64,000 nt of DNA from positions 19,449-83,448 of the forward strand of contig SWBL01000232.1 of NCBI GenBank assembly GCA_024195585.1. Direction: 5' to 3'. This document shows, piece by piece, positions 32,652 through 43,370 of this stretch. The notes under the pieces were generated by a model that worked only from the letters and a program-made list of their open reading frames with translations, was not told where the DNA came from and did no database searches. The stretch's first letter is position 1. Every line of letters starts with the position of its first letter. Origin of the DNA: Aureobasidium sp. EXF-3400 (Eukaryota > Ascomycota > Dothideomycetes > Dothideales > Saccotheciaceae). The position numbers were made by a program, and so were the translations under genes.

Positions 32652-33450
32652 TTAGAGGAGACTCTCCGCTAGAGACAAGAGATGACGGCATGGAGTTTGA
32701 GCGTTTGATGCATTTTGCATTCGGGGTTTTCTTCTATTACTGTACTGATGAATGATTTACCAATGATACCCCTCTGACTCAGCCGAGGCACAAAACGAAA
32801 GAAGAAAGAGCAAACAAGATCAAAGACATGGGAAGGAATGGCTAGACTGCTCTTTCCAAAATACAAGAGCTTTCTCCAAAACAGAAACAAACATTTTCAC
32901 ACAAACGCTTTCGTCCCATGAAGTGCTTGCTTGACAGATTTCCATTCCCTGATGTGCTGCTATTTTTTACATCTCCTCTAAGAAGCATTCAAGTGTCAAG
33001 GCGTATGCCTCTGATGCATTCTCAATCCCATCATTTTGTGGATTCAGCTTGTGCACACATGGCAAAGCGGCAAGCAAACGAGCAAAATCAGGCAAAGGCA
33101 AGAAAACACATACAAGCAAACGATGGGCAAAACAGGATGGGCGTGAGACACGACGGCTTCGTACATGGACCCCTGCAGAGGAAACCTGCTTTGGCATGCA
33201 GCATTACCACATGTTTTGAGGCTCTGAGAGACCATGTGGATGTGACATCGGGTCAGCCACTGTTCGAACAACCGAACGTGGTACAGATGACGAAGAGTGC
33301 AAGGCCCCGCTTTGATGATCATAGTGATGGATTATTCTGAACGCATTACTATATTACTGTACATACAAAAGAGCCCCTCAGACCCGAGACTAGGCAATGA
33401 AAACTAGGCTCTTCTTCCATCTACCTTCAACCGTGGTGGTCACTTGATAC
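32652..33450. other. Intergenic stretch between convergent genes
   Basis: About 800 bp lie between the RSC1-type stop and the stop of the MFS gene on the other strand. The 140-codon plus frame and 92-codon minus frame overlap and have no domain. This is probably the two 3' UTRs. Confidence 0.45.
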
Positions 33451-35313
33451 CTATGACGCTTGCTGCCGTCTCGATATCACGACAAAATATACCGCAATGG
33501 CCACACCGATGGCATCGAGCCCGAGCGCCAAACACCACGCTCCTCGGATCCCCCATAGAGGGCCGTGGTTCTGGCTCACGTATCTCTCAACGGTACCTGC
33601 AATACCCAAGCCAATACTGATGCTGTAATTGACCACAGTGGACACCAAACTAGCAGAAATTCCTTGGTGTTCCTTGGCCATGGCGTTGCTGAGCAAGATG
33701 GTACCAGACGGGAAACTCCAGTTCATACCGATGGGCATAACAAGGACACTCCAGAAGGTGAGAACCCAGTAGGTCTGGTGGACGGGCACAAAAGCGAGGA
33801 ACAAGGTGCCAATGAAGAAACCGAGCATGGCGCACAGCATGATATATGATGTCTTGAACTTGCGGGCCAGCCAACCCGCGGACATGGCGAAGCCGACTCC
33901 GGTGATGGCCACCGGAGATATCTGTGCTGCGGCGGCAATGGCGGTGGATCCCCTAAAGCGCTGCACAAACTGAAAGAGGTAGAAGAGCCAGATGCCATGG
34001 CTACTCCAGCCGGCAGCGATGCACGAAAGTGCTAGCACAGCCTCTTTGCTGAGACCTCGGACGGGCACCAAGGCTTGTTTTGCGTGATTCATCTCGAGGT
34101 AGACGAAAGCAATAAGCAGCATCACTCCCATTCCTAAAGTGAAGGGAATGTATGCCTTGTTCCAGCCTACCACAGGAGCCTGATTGAGTGCAAAGTTGAA
34201 CAGGACAAGTCCTGATACACCTGTACAAGCGCCTGCAAAATCGAAAGTGGCGGTGTTGAACTCTCGCGGAAGCGGAGCAGGTATGACCATGAATGATAGG
34301 GCCGCCATACCGACGCAGAGTATAGCGAGCACCCAGAAAGCCCAGGGCCACCCTTGCTACGTCAGCTTGCATTCTCACAAGAGATGGATTTCGATGACTT
34401 ACATGCGAATTGCGACAGAAGGGCAGAGAAGATGGCCCCGAACACAAAACCAGTGGGGCCACATGCGCCGAATGCTGAGAATACCATGTTACGCTTTAGA
34501 CCAACAGGGAAAGTGGTACCGATGAGCGCCATAGCATTCGGCACCAATATGGCGGGTCCTATGCCTTGAAAGCCACGTGTAACGCTGAGCATTATAGAGC
34601 CATTTGACTTGGGTGCATAGCTGAAGCCTACAATGATTGAAGTGGCAGCATACCATATCCATCCGATGATAAACATGCGTTTGTGCCCGTACATGTCTCC
34701 TAAACGACCTGGCTTGATTTAGCATTCTGTTGCAAGCGCGAAGGTTGAGAGAGAGATGTATACCTGCAGGCAATATAAACGCGCCGACTGTTAAACTGAA
34801 CGCTGCAGTGTACCAGCTCATCGTTCCAAGATCCGTCGCGGCAACTCCCAAGTCTTTGCCGATAATGAAAAGTGGTGCTACGGACTGGCCAAGTCCACCG
34901 AGTGTGAGAAACTGAGCCATGCAGACATTGACGATGAAGAGGAGTTCGCGAGCATTCAGCTTGGCCTTTGCAGGCGTCTCGGGCCTAGGTGGTGGAGCTT
35001 CGTGGTCAATCTTCTCAACGCGAAGTTCGCGGTTGATGGGTGTTATGGCCTCATCTGAACCGTGCAGAGTGGGCACTTTGCTTGTGTTAAGTGAGACATT
35101 GTTGAGGTCGAAGTCAAAAGACACAGCCTGGCCGATGGGTGTTTGTGGATAGTTCGAAGCTTGCCCAAGAGTCGTTTCAGAACGAGCGAAATCGATCCTT
35201 GAGGCATGGGCTTCGTCAAAAGAAAATGCTTCGCTCGAAGAGTCTGCAGTTATGTGCTCTGCATGTGGAACGCCATTTACTACGTGGCGTGGGTACGGTG
35301 AGTGTCCGCTCAT
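33451..35313 (-). CDS. MFS transporter, DHA2-type (ATR1/AMF1-like)
   Basis: Three exons, 35313-34764, 34708-34403 and 34352-33451, encode about 585 residues. Junctions restore LPAG|RLGDMYGHKRMF and QFAW|WPWAFWVLAI, both standard in this family. A hydrophilic N-terminus of about 115 residues precedes the first membrane helix (LLFIVNVCMAQFLTLGGLGQ). Motif A is RLGDMYGHKR, and about 14 hydrophobic segments follow. Near relatives are yeast Atr1 (aminotriazole/boron efflux) and Amf1 (ammonium), so the substrate is open. No biosynthetic cluster surrounds it, which argues against a toxin-efflux role but does not exclude drug efflux. Confidence 0.87.
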
Positions 35314-37133
35314 GGTTGTGTGTTTCGGTTATACTGGTGCTTCCTTTGAATGTATACCTGGGTGCATGTCTCGTCTCGCAAAAATGACACGAGTGCAGTC
35401 AAAATCAGCGATTTAAAGATCCGCCGGGTGCCTATATGCTTCAGATGCTCTCCTAGGATGCGAGTCGCCTTCTCGGTGATTTAAAATAGCGATTGGTGCT
35501 GGCCTCCGTCTCATTATTTTCGTATGATCCGTCATAGCATAGCCTGGTAGCGGAAAATTCGAGTCAGCATTGTGCTGAGCTACAGCACTGCAAGAACCTG
35601 GCAAATCTCAGGATCCTGCGCTACTAAGCTGCAAGTACGGAAGATAACCATCTCTTCCCTGAATGGTCAGCAGAAGATCAAGTCTGTTGGTCAGAAAAAG
35701 AAACAACACATAGCTCGTAAGCTGTTGGGCCGACAATTAGGAAATTGGTTGGAGGTTCTCGTTCCTGCTGGCTATGGTTCCCGAAGGATAGCACTTGAGT
35801 ACCCTCTGTACATGCGACTGTGTCGCACAGCTTACCCCATCTTTTCGATCGTGGTATGTATTCTTAGCAGCCGCAGGGCTGTGATGGCAGGAGCCGCTTC
35901 CTTTCTGATTAGGTGTACAATAAGACGGATTCATAGACAAGGGTGGTACTGTCTGATAAAGCTGACGACATGTCTTGAGGGTATCTAGACCAAGGCTCTA
36001 CCTTCGTGAGAGCAAAGCTGACATGCATAGCTTGGACCCATGGTCACTACGACTTAGTCGTTACGAATGTACCATCTGTCGACTATGATGAGCTCGGGCT
36101 GCAAGGATGATGTTCATGACGGAAGCTTATCGAGGAGCCAAGTGTGAGGTCAAGGCTGGGAAACGGCAGGGACTGAGCTCGGCCCTCGGGGTTGCAAATC
36201 TCCGAGCTCCTTCCTCACAACCTACCTACCTCTTCCCAAGCTTCTGGTTTTATCGTTTACTTCGCCTACAACATGCATCATGACATACCTCAGAATAAAT
36301 TTTGAATTCTGCTGAGCTTCTTGTAATGGTAGACTATGCAGCCATTGCCACTACGATATGGGAGTCTGGCATTGTTCCTTTGTTCGCTTCAATGTAAAGA
36401 ACTCTGACAAGTATCGCACCAAGTCTCTCAAGATACACCTCTGCCGTCAAGACAGAATGAATTCCGAAGTCTTGAACTTGTCCCAATAACAATCTACGGT
36501 CTCGGACATTAACTGCTGATCATCCTCTCCCATCCTTCGGAGAAATGTCTGTAGGCCTTGTACATGTTGCGTGTAGGCTTACCTGCATTGCCAGACATAC
36601 CCTACAGCCTCGCATGCTATGTACAGTCTTTGGTACAACGTCACTTCGTCATCTGAATCATTCCTCAGAGGATTGACTGACATAGCTGGTACCAAGCCCT
36701 GCTCTACACAGGTCCTGGGCCCGCACCCGATGATAGTCTTCGAATGTAGTCTCAGCTGGAACCGAGATCTGGTACTTCCTGGACGGCCGTCTAGTGTAAG
36801 GCAAAAATAGTCTCTGATCAGATCTTTCTCGTGCAAAAATAAACCCTCACGGCTCTACGGCACGAGAGATGACAAGCCTAGTTAGTGATTACCACACTAT
36901 CGAATAAGGGTTGACTGTGCTCAGAGAGACGGATCAGGACTGCCAACCAGCATCCCAAGCCTCGACCAACATGTAGATATACTGCGGTGTTCGCGCTTTC
37001 CTTCTCTCCTCCATTGTGAACATAATTGGCAGATGTGCAACCTCTTATAGAAGACGGCGGCCACTCCTCGATCTCAATTCACTTAGTGTGGTCTCGGCAT
37101 CTTACTCTCGTTCTCTTTGGTTTCTCACCGGCG
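35314..37133. other. Long intergenic region between divergent MFS and multicopper oxidase genes
   Basis: This 1.8-kb gap includes both promoters. The longest frame (35572-35988, plus, 138 codons) is Arg/Leu/Ile-rich with no domain and does not look coding. No terminal repeats, tRNA or tandem repeat was found. It may hold decayed sequence. Confidence 0.4.
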
Positions 37134-39453
37134 ATGTTGTCTTCTACAACACTAGCCTATTGCTTCGTCTGGGCGTCTGTGGCCCAACACATCTCAGCGG
37201 GAGGCTCGAATTCATACGCTGCCTGGAGTCATCCCTATGGAGACTATCAGGATGGCTGGGATTCTACATCCTCTGCTGTCGTCGTCAAGCCTTCATCTGT
37301 ATGGCAAGAGACTTCTTCTTCTTGGTCCACTACCACAGCTGTCGCTTCCGGCATATTTTCCATCGAGTCGCCAATAACTCAATCCACCATCGCTACTCCG
37401 TTGCCTCATTCTGCAAGCAACTGGAATGTCTCCGATCAATCAGCATCTGCTTCGAAGACAGGCACTGCACTTACCAGTCACGCTTCTTCAACGACTGGCA
37501 ATACAGTGACGTACGACTGGAAGCTTGAGTGGATGATCGCTGCGCCAGACGGAGTTGCTCGTCCTGTTATCGGCGTTAACGGTCAATGGTATGTCTACTC
37601 TCGTCTTATTTTAGTATCAGGTTTGACTTATCGTTCACAGGCCATGCCCGTCCATCGATGTCATGGAAGGAGACCGTGTGGTTGTAAACGTCTACAACGG
37701 TCTGGGCAATGAGAGCACATCGCTCCACTGGCACGGCATTCATCAGAGAGGCACAAATCATATGGATGGCCCGAGTGGAGCCACTCAATGTCCGATAGCA
37801 CCAGGCCAGAGCTTCACATATGACTGGATCGTAAGTTAGTCCATCGCATGGACAGAGAAGTACTGACATGGGTCATATAGGCCGATCAAGCAGGTACTTA
37901 CTGGTGGCATTCTCACAACATGGGCCAGTACCCTGATGGCCTTTGGGGTCCACTTATCGTTCGTGACCCCAACCCGCCTTTTCACTTCGACGAAGAACTT
38001 ATTATTACTTTCTCGGACTGGTACAATGAACAAATGCCTTACATAATTCATCAGTATCAGTCTGCTGCTGGTGCGGCAGAGGATGGCACTCCTGATCCGT
38101 CAGGAGGAGCTTTGGTCAACTCTGGCAGAAACGTCTCAATTCACGTCAAGCCAAGCACAACGTATTTGGTCCGTATCATCTGTCCAGCTGCTTTCAGTGG
38201 TCATGGCTGGGTCATTGACGGTCACAACCAAACGACTGTCGAAGTCGACGGTGTATACACTGTGCCTGTCGTTGCTACTGCTGATGGCAAAAATGTTCGA
38301 ATTGCTCCTGGACAGAGACAAGCGTTCTTAATGAGAACCAAGGATGACACAAGCAAGAATTACGCCATTCTTGATTTCATGGACCCAAACATGTTGTTCC
38401 TTAACAAAGGACAGCTACCCACCGCCACCTATCCCCTCAACGCCACTGCCTGGTTGGTTTATAACACCAGTGCAGACTACCCACCGCCACCAGTTCTATA
38501 CAACCTCGGAAACGACGACTTCTTTGATGATATCAACTACGTTGCATTGGACAAAGAACCTCTCCTTGAACCAGTTGATCGACAGTTAGTCATAGATATG
38601 TCTATGGAGAACATAACCGGCATCTCTAGGTATGCATCTCTAGGTGTTTACGAATCAACAATACTAACCAAAAGTGAAGATACACTCTGAACGGCCACAC
38701 ATATCTCGGCGCCAAAGTGCCTACATTGTATTCGACTCTCACTGTCAATGAGACTGAAGCATCTAACCCAGATGTGTATGGAGATGTCAACCCTTATGTG
38801 TTCAAGTATGGCGAAGTCGTCGAAGTGGTCATGAACAACCTGCACTCTAACCTCGTAAGTTCGATCTCAAGCGCGTGCCTATTCATCAGTTACTCATACT
38901 CTGTCCACACAGCACCCTATGCATCTTCATGGCCATCAATTCCAAGTCCTCGAAAGATCGCTCCCCAAAGCTGGTTCGTTCAGCGGAACATACTCGAACT
39001 TACCACCCACGCCTATCAGAAGAGACACGCTCATGGTTCAGAACGAGGGCTATGCGGTCGTCAGATTCAGGGCCGACAACCCAGGTTGGTATGATGGAAA
39101 CGATTGAAACGCACCGGATACTGACAGAGATAGGTATCTGGCTGTTCCACTGCCACATTGAGCTACACGTCGAAGCTGGCTTCAGCGCTACCTTTATAGA
39201 AGCTCCGGAGAAACTCGCCGCCAGCGGGTTTACTCTCCCAGCAGATCATATCAACGCCTGCAAGACTTATCCTATGGATTACGTTGGCAATGCTGCTGGC
39301 AATGATTACAATGCCCTGAATTTGACAGGCGCGCCCACCACGGTCCCACAGAATAATTGGGGGTGAGTTCTTCGAGTGATTGACATCGATACTATTGTAC
39401 TGACAAGTTACAGTGCCATCTATCCGCCTACCGAGGATGATGCCCACAGCTAG
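37134..39453 (+). CDS. Secreted multicopper oxidase, Fet3/ascomycete-laccase type
   Basis: Seven exons, 37134-37588, 37641-37830, 37881-38629, 38680-38854, 38913-39084, 39134-39362 and 39414-39453, encode about 669 residues. A hydrophobic leader ([16 protein letters not shown]) suggests secretion. A Ser/Thr-rich extension of about 120 residues precedes the first cupredoxin domain. All four copper motifs are intact: HWHG (near 181), [16 protein letters not shown], and [12 protein letters not shown]. Surrounding text ([31 protein letters not shown]) is closest to Fet3-type ferroxidases and pigment-associated oxidases of the Abr1 kind. There is no C-terminal membrane anchor and no FTR1 iron permease next to it, so extracellular laccase-like oxidation is more likely than high-affinity iron uptake. 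Confidence 0.88.
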
Positions 39454-39949
39454 ACTTTGTTGTATTGAGTAGAATATTCTGCAGTCTCGATTTCTGGATT
39501 AGTACATGGGTGATGGATTTCAGTACCGAGTTTGCATTTCGTATCTCAAGTTGCTATATTCCGTTTCAGTATCGCTCATCAGAACTAATAGTATTCTTTA
39601 CTACAAGTCACACATGTATACACACTCAATTTCATCACAAAGACTATCGATTGTCAAAAGATCACATAACACCAGATTCTATTTCATGACAACATACCTT
39701 GAGTCGATACGTATTGTATAATCAAGATCGTGTCAGATACATCTGAATCTTGATTGTTGTTGACGAATAAATGAGGAAGTTGGCAGTTGGCAGACTCTTC
39801 CGGTGGCTGGTGGTGAAACGCGACTGCCGCAGGATGACGTACACATTCGCGCGACTGAACGCGGCAACCATGCGATTCTCACACCCACGATGTCCACGAG
39901 TCGATACGACATCTTAAGGTGTTTGGAATTCGAATTGAAGTGCTGAGAA
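39454..39949. other. Intergenic region
   Basis: About 500 bp of AT-rich 3' flank of the oxidase gene and the promoter of the palmitoyltransferase gene. The short frames on both strands are low-complexity Tyr/Ser/Ile text typical of AT-rich DNA. I see nothing else. Confidence 0.4.
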
Positions 39950-41660
39950 ATGGCACTGTGTAAACCACGGCCGCCGCCAACACCGTTGGAGAACAGGCAA
40001 GCGGCGAACAAAACTACGGCTATCATTGTTCCGGCTTTATTGATCGGGGTTGTTGGTTATGCCACCTGGGTTGTGGTCGTTCTTATAGGTGGTAAGTGCT
40101 GTCTTTGCTCCAAGTCTATACTCAATTGGTCTGGAAGTTGTGGGTAGTGAGAGCAAAATGTTTTGTGTACCATGCGACCTCGAGATAGACAAGAGGCTGA
40201 GAATTCATCGCTGACTTTTCCAGCCAACCATCTCATTAAACATGAAAATCGAAATGGAGCCGGAATCGCCGTTATAGTACTGTACTTCGTATTCTTATTT
40301 CCTATGGCATCTAGTTATCTACGACTTCTTATTACTATCCCACATCCTGGATATATCGAAAAAGGAACCCCGACTGCTGCCACTCCAGTCAAGCCGGCAA
40401 AGGAAGCACCTCCTCAGCATAACATCCAGGCTTCATGTACAAGTACCAAGGTTCAAGATGGCACGAATCAGACCAGCAAGAAGTCTCAACATCTCGCTCC
40501 TAAAGAGCTTGAAATTACTCAGTTAGACACCAAAGCTATCTTGAGTGGCGAGCTACCACCACCACCCGGCACGGAGCGCTTCTACTCGAAAGACGTATTT
40601 GCTTGCGATCAGAACGGTCTTCCGATATGGTGTGGCGTCTGCAATAACTGGAAACCGGATCGATCACATCACGGAAGCGACTTTGGTAGATGTGTCTTGA
40701 AAATGGATCATTTTTGTCCGGTTCGTATCTATCATGATCTTGATAAGTGCTACGCTGACTTAGGGCTTTTGATGTAGTGGGTTGGAGGAGTCGTTGGAGA
40801 GCGAAATTTCAACTTCTTCATTCAATTTTGCTCTTACGCTGGAATATATGCTCTATATGTCATGATTGTTATGGCTGTCTTCGTTGCTGAAGCCAGAGGC
40901 AGAGTAAGTGCTTTCTCTCAGCGTTTCGCAAGTTCTTGTTCTCCAAATGCTGACTCTATGCCAGGGGAATACACCAGGTGGCAATTGGATCGCTGGATTG
41001 ACACTTGGAGCTGTGTTCACATTATTCGCAGGCGGCATGGCGATGACTAGTATGAGTCTCGCACTGAAGAACTTAACCACCGTCGACAACATTGGCCATC
41101 AGAGAAGAGTCATGCACATCGCTGTACTAGTCGACTCGTCCCAACAACGTCAACCTAGACCCATGTCAACAGGTCACCTCAAACCATCACATGTCACAGA
41201 AGATGAAGATCCTTGGCAGGGTACCATCACATACCCGCTAAGCATGATGCCAGATGCATCTTCAGAAACCACGTTATCGCCACCTACATCATCACCACCT
41301 AGGACATTCGCCATCCTACGCACACATCCTGGCATGAACCCTTGGAATCTGGGAGCTTTCCGAAACTTCAAATCCATCATGGGCAATCGTTGGTACGACT
41401 GGTTCTTGCCGCTACGACATTCACCTTGCTGCAACCACGATCGTGGCGATAGCATGTACGAACTGGGACCTGATGTTGAGCGACTGAAGGCTGATGCCGG
41501 CCTATCGTCTTCCAGCAGCAGACTAGGTTCAAGTCGACGCAAACACAGGAAACATCGACACCGCAGGGAAGATTCCGAGGACGTAGACATCATGGGGTCA
41601 ACCCTCGCAAACGTCAACGGCTCCACAGGGAGGGAGCGAAATAGTTTTGAGTCAGCTTAA
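39950..41660 (+). CDS. PFA5: DHHC-family protein S-palmitoyltransferase, Pfa5 type
   Basis: Four exons, 39950-40091, 40224-40720, 40778-40903 and 40965-41660, encode about 486 residues. Two membrane helices (about 22-48 and 58-82) precede a cytosolic loop. The cysteine-rich domain near 184-230 reads CGVCNNWKPDRSHHG...RC, then KMDHFCP|WVGGVVGERNF across an intron. Two further helices and a long Ser/Arg/His-rich tail (SRRKHRKHRHRRE) follow. The DHFC form of the catalytic motif, with the Cys kept, suits Pfa5-like enzymes; Pfa5 itself palmitoylates unknown targets in yeast. The usual Cys after SHH is Gly here (SHHGSDFGRC), which removes one standard zinc ligand. Confidence 0.87.
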
Positions 41661-41835
41661 ACGATAGGCTTACTTTTAACAGCCACATCTATTTTCCTTC
41701 ATATACATAGTTTGATACCCTCTTAACGTAGATTTTCAATGATAGTTACATCTCAATGCAAAAAAACAAGGGATTGAAGGAAAACAATAGAATAAAGCAA
41801 AGCACTCGCTACAGTAACCTAGACAAATGTAAACC

Positions 41836-42417
41836 TCACACCATCTTGGATCGCCTAAGCTCCCACTCCTCGGCTCTGCGCAACTCCTCCTGTGCAAGCC
41901 GGATAGCCTTCTCCATCGAAGCTCTCAAACGGCCCTCAATCTCCTCAACCGGTGTCTCACAATTCAACAAGCCGATAAACTTCTCAAACTTGCGTCTCTT
42001 GATTGCAATCCTCTCTGCATCTGTGAAGCCCTCAGCAAACTGCACACTTGGTCTTCTCTTCACCATCAGTGCATTCTCTGCCTCCTCGGCAGCCAACAAC
42101 TTCTCCCACCACTGATTGTCTTCCACCTGGCTTGCTCGGCGCAGGTGTTGGGCTACGCTGGCACGGCGTTTGGCCAGCATATCTTTGTCCCAGTTCATGC
42201 ATGCAGGGTATTCATGTGTGTAGATGCTGGGGGTGGATTGATGGTAGTAAGAGGCAATGGCATCGAGTTGTTCCTCGCTCAAGAGATGATAGTCTAGGAG
42301 CGTGCGAGGGAAGTCTGGGTGTGGAGCACCGGTAGGCAGGGGCACGAGAGGTGCGAGGCGGAGTTTGAGGTGCGCAATACGAGAGGCGAGTTGGTCTTTC
42401 TTGGTAGGTGTCGACAT
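41836..42417 (-). CDS. Unrecognised single-exon protein with charged helical C-terminus
   Basis: A 193-residue frame starts at the ATG at 42417 (MSTPTKKDQLASRIAHLKL); an upstream in-frame start at 42450 would add a short Ile-rich stretch and is less likely. The middle has HEYPACMNWDKDMLAKRR and QVEDNQWWEKLLAAEEAENAL. The C-terminus (MEKAIRLAQEELRRAEEWEL) is predicted coiled coil. Codon use and the lack of low-complexity text suggest a real gene, but I know no domain. It converges on the palmitoyltransferase gene with about 175 bp between stops. Confidence 0.65.
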   Translation of the reverse strand: MSTPTKKDQLASRIAHLKLRLAPLVPLPTGAPHPDFPRTLLDYHLLSEEQLDAIASYYHQSTPSIYTHEYPACMNWDKDMLAKRRASVAQHLRRASQVEDNQWWEKLLAAEEAENALMVKRRPSVQFAEGFTDAERIAIKRRKFEKFIGLLNCETPVEEIEGRLRASMEKAIRLAQEELRRAEEWELRRSKMV

Positions 42418-43370
42418 CTTTTTGGTTGGTTTGCGTAGAATGATGATCACAAAAAGCTGGTAAGAAAGGGGTACGGATGTCGTGTCTTGAGGTTTTCGAC
42501 CAGCGAAAAGTGTTCAGAGAGCAAGTATGTATTGAACGACACAGACAGCAAAGGAGGAAAAGGTGACAATGCGTGATGGTGGAGGGTCAAGGACGAAGCA
42601 ATACTTATTGGCGAGCATTGCCATGTCTTTCAAGACATGTCTTTTGTTCACCGCAGCGCCCCAGACAAAATCAGCCACCGAGATATGCTTCTGTATAAGA
42701 CAAAGGATGACCCGAGATTAGATTCGCGTGGTTGCTTTGTGTTGTGGATTTGAGATTCTGGATCATGTGCTGGGCTTTGATGGTCTCAAAGAATCCTGAG
42801 ACGCTGACTGAATCGACACTCGCGAATGCCCTATCTGTAACATAGAGAAGTTGCAATAGGTCGTAGATGCCTAATATGGAATACAACATGATCTAAGGAG
42901 GTGCGGTGAAGACGACCTCTACCCGCTTGAATCTCAGACAGAAAGTGAAGTGATTGCCATGATAGTCTTATATTTGTGCCAGTCAGCTCTGTTCACATCG
43001 AACCGGTGGAATGGCGCAGCGGTAGTAGCTCGTGTCTCCCGCGAAGTTGGCCAGAGTCCACCGGTTCGATTCTTCTCAGTGCCATTAATTGGCATTCAGC
43101 CATGAGGGGTCCCAGTAATCCTCGCACGACAACAATCGAGATGAAAGCTTGCTTTCTCTGCCCTCCCTAGCAACACGGCGGCTAGGGGGGTTTCTGTTTT
43201 GTCAAAAACTCCTGCTGTGTTCCTGCTTCTGTTTTGATATACATTCATGCGTATTTGTGGTGAGTTGCATCAGGGGAAACAAGCAGGCGCATGTCTCATT
43301 GGTGTTCTTCTTGATAGTATTTGTGATTATGAGACATTATGTGGGCTATTTTCACTCGAGATATCGACCT
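42418..43370. other. Intergenic region holding a palindromic tRNA-like element
   Basis: This 950-bp gap between two minus-strand genes contains the element at 42997-43086, described separately. The 72-codon minus frame at 42671-42889 has no domain. No other structure was noticed. Confidence 0.4.
42997..43086 (+). repeat. Palindromic element with pol III A-box and B-box-like sequences
   Basis: ATCGAACCGGTGGA at 42997-43010 is the exact reverse complement of TCCACCGGTTCGAT at 43057-43070 (14 bp). A second helix AATGGCGC (43010-43017) can pair with GTGCCATT (43079-43086). Inside lie TGGCGCAGCGGTAG, matching a tRNA A-box, and GGTTCGATTC, matching a B-box, about 40 nt apart. I could not fold a normal cloverleaf: the T-stem and anticodon stem fail. 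It is best called tRNA-like, perhaps a decayed tRNA or tRNA-derived repeat. Confidence 0.55.

Noticed and set aside
35572..35988. 138-codon plus frame between the MFS and oxidase genes
   Set aside because: No domain, random-looking Arg/Leu/Ile-rich composition, no supporting promoter or splice context.
33451..41660. A secondary-metabolite cluster around the MFS transporter and multicopper oxidase
   Set aside because: No polyketide synthase, peptide synthetase, terpene cyclase or cluster regulator is present; neighbours are housekeeping genes and an unrelated palmitoyltransferase.
43010..43086. A functional tRNA gene
   Set aside because: A and B boxes are present, but the T-stem and anticodon stem do not pair and the acceptor helix is out of register with the T-loop; kept only as a tRNA-like element.
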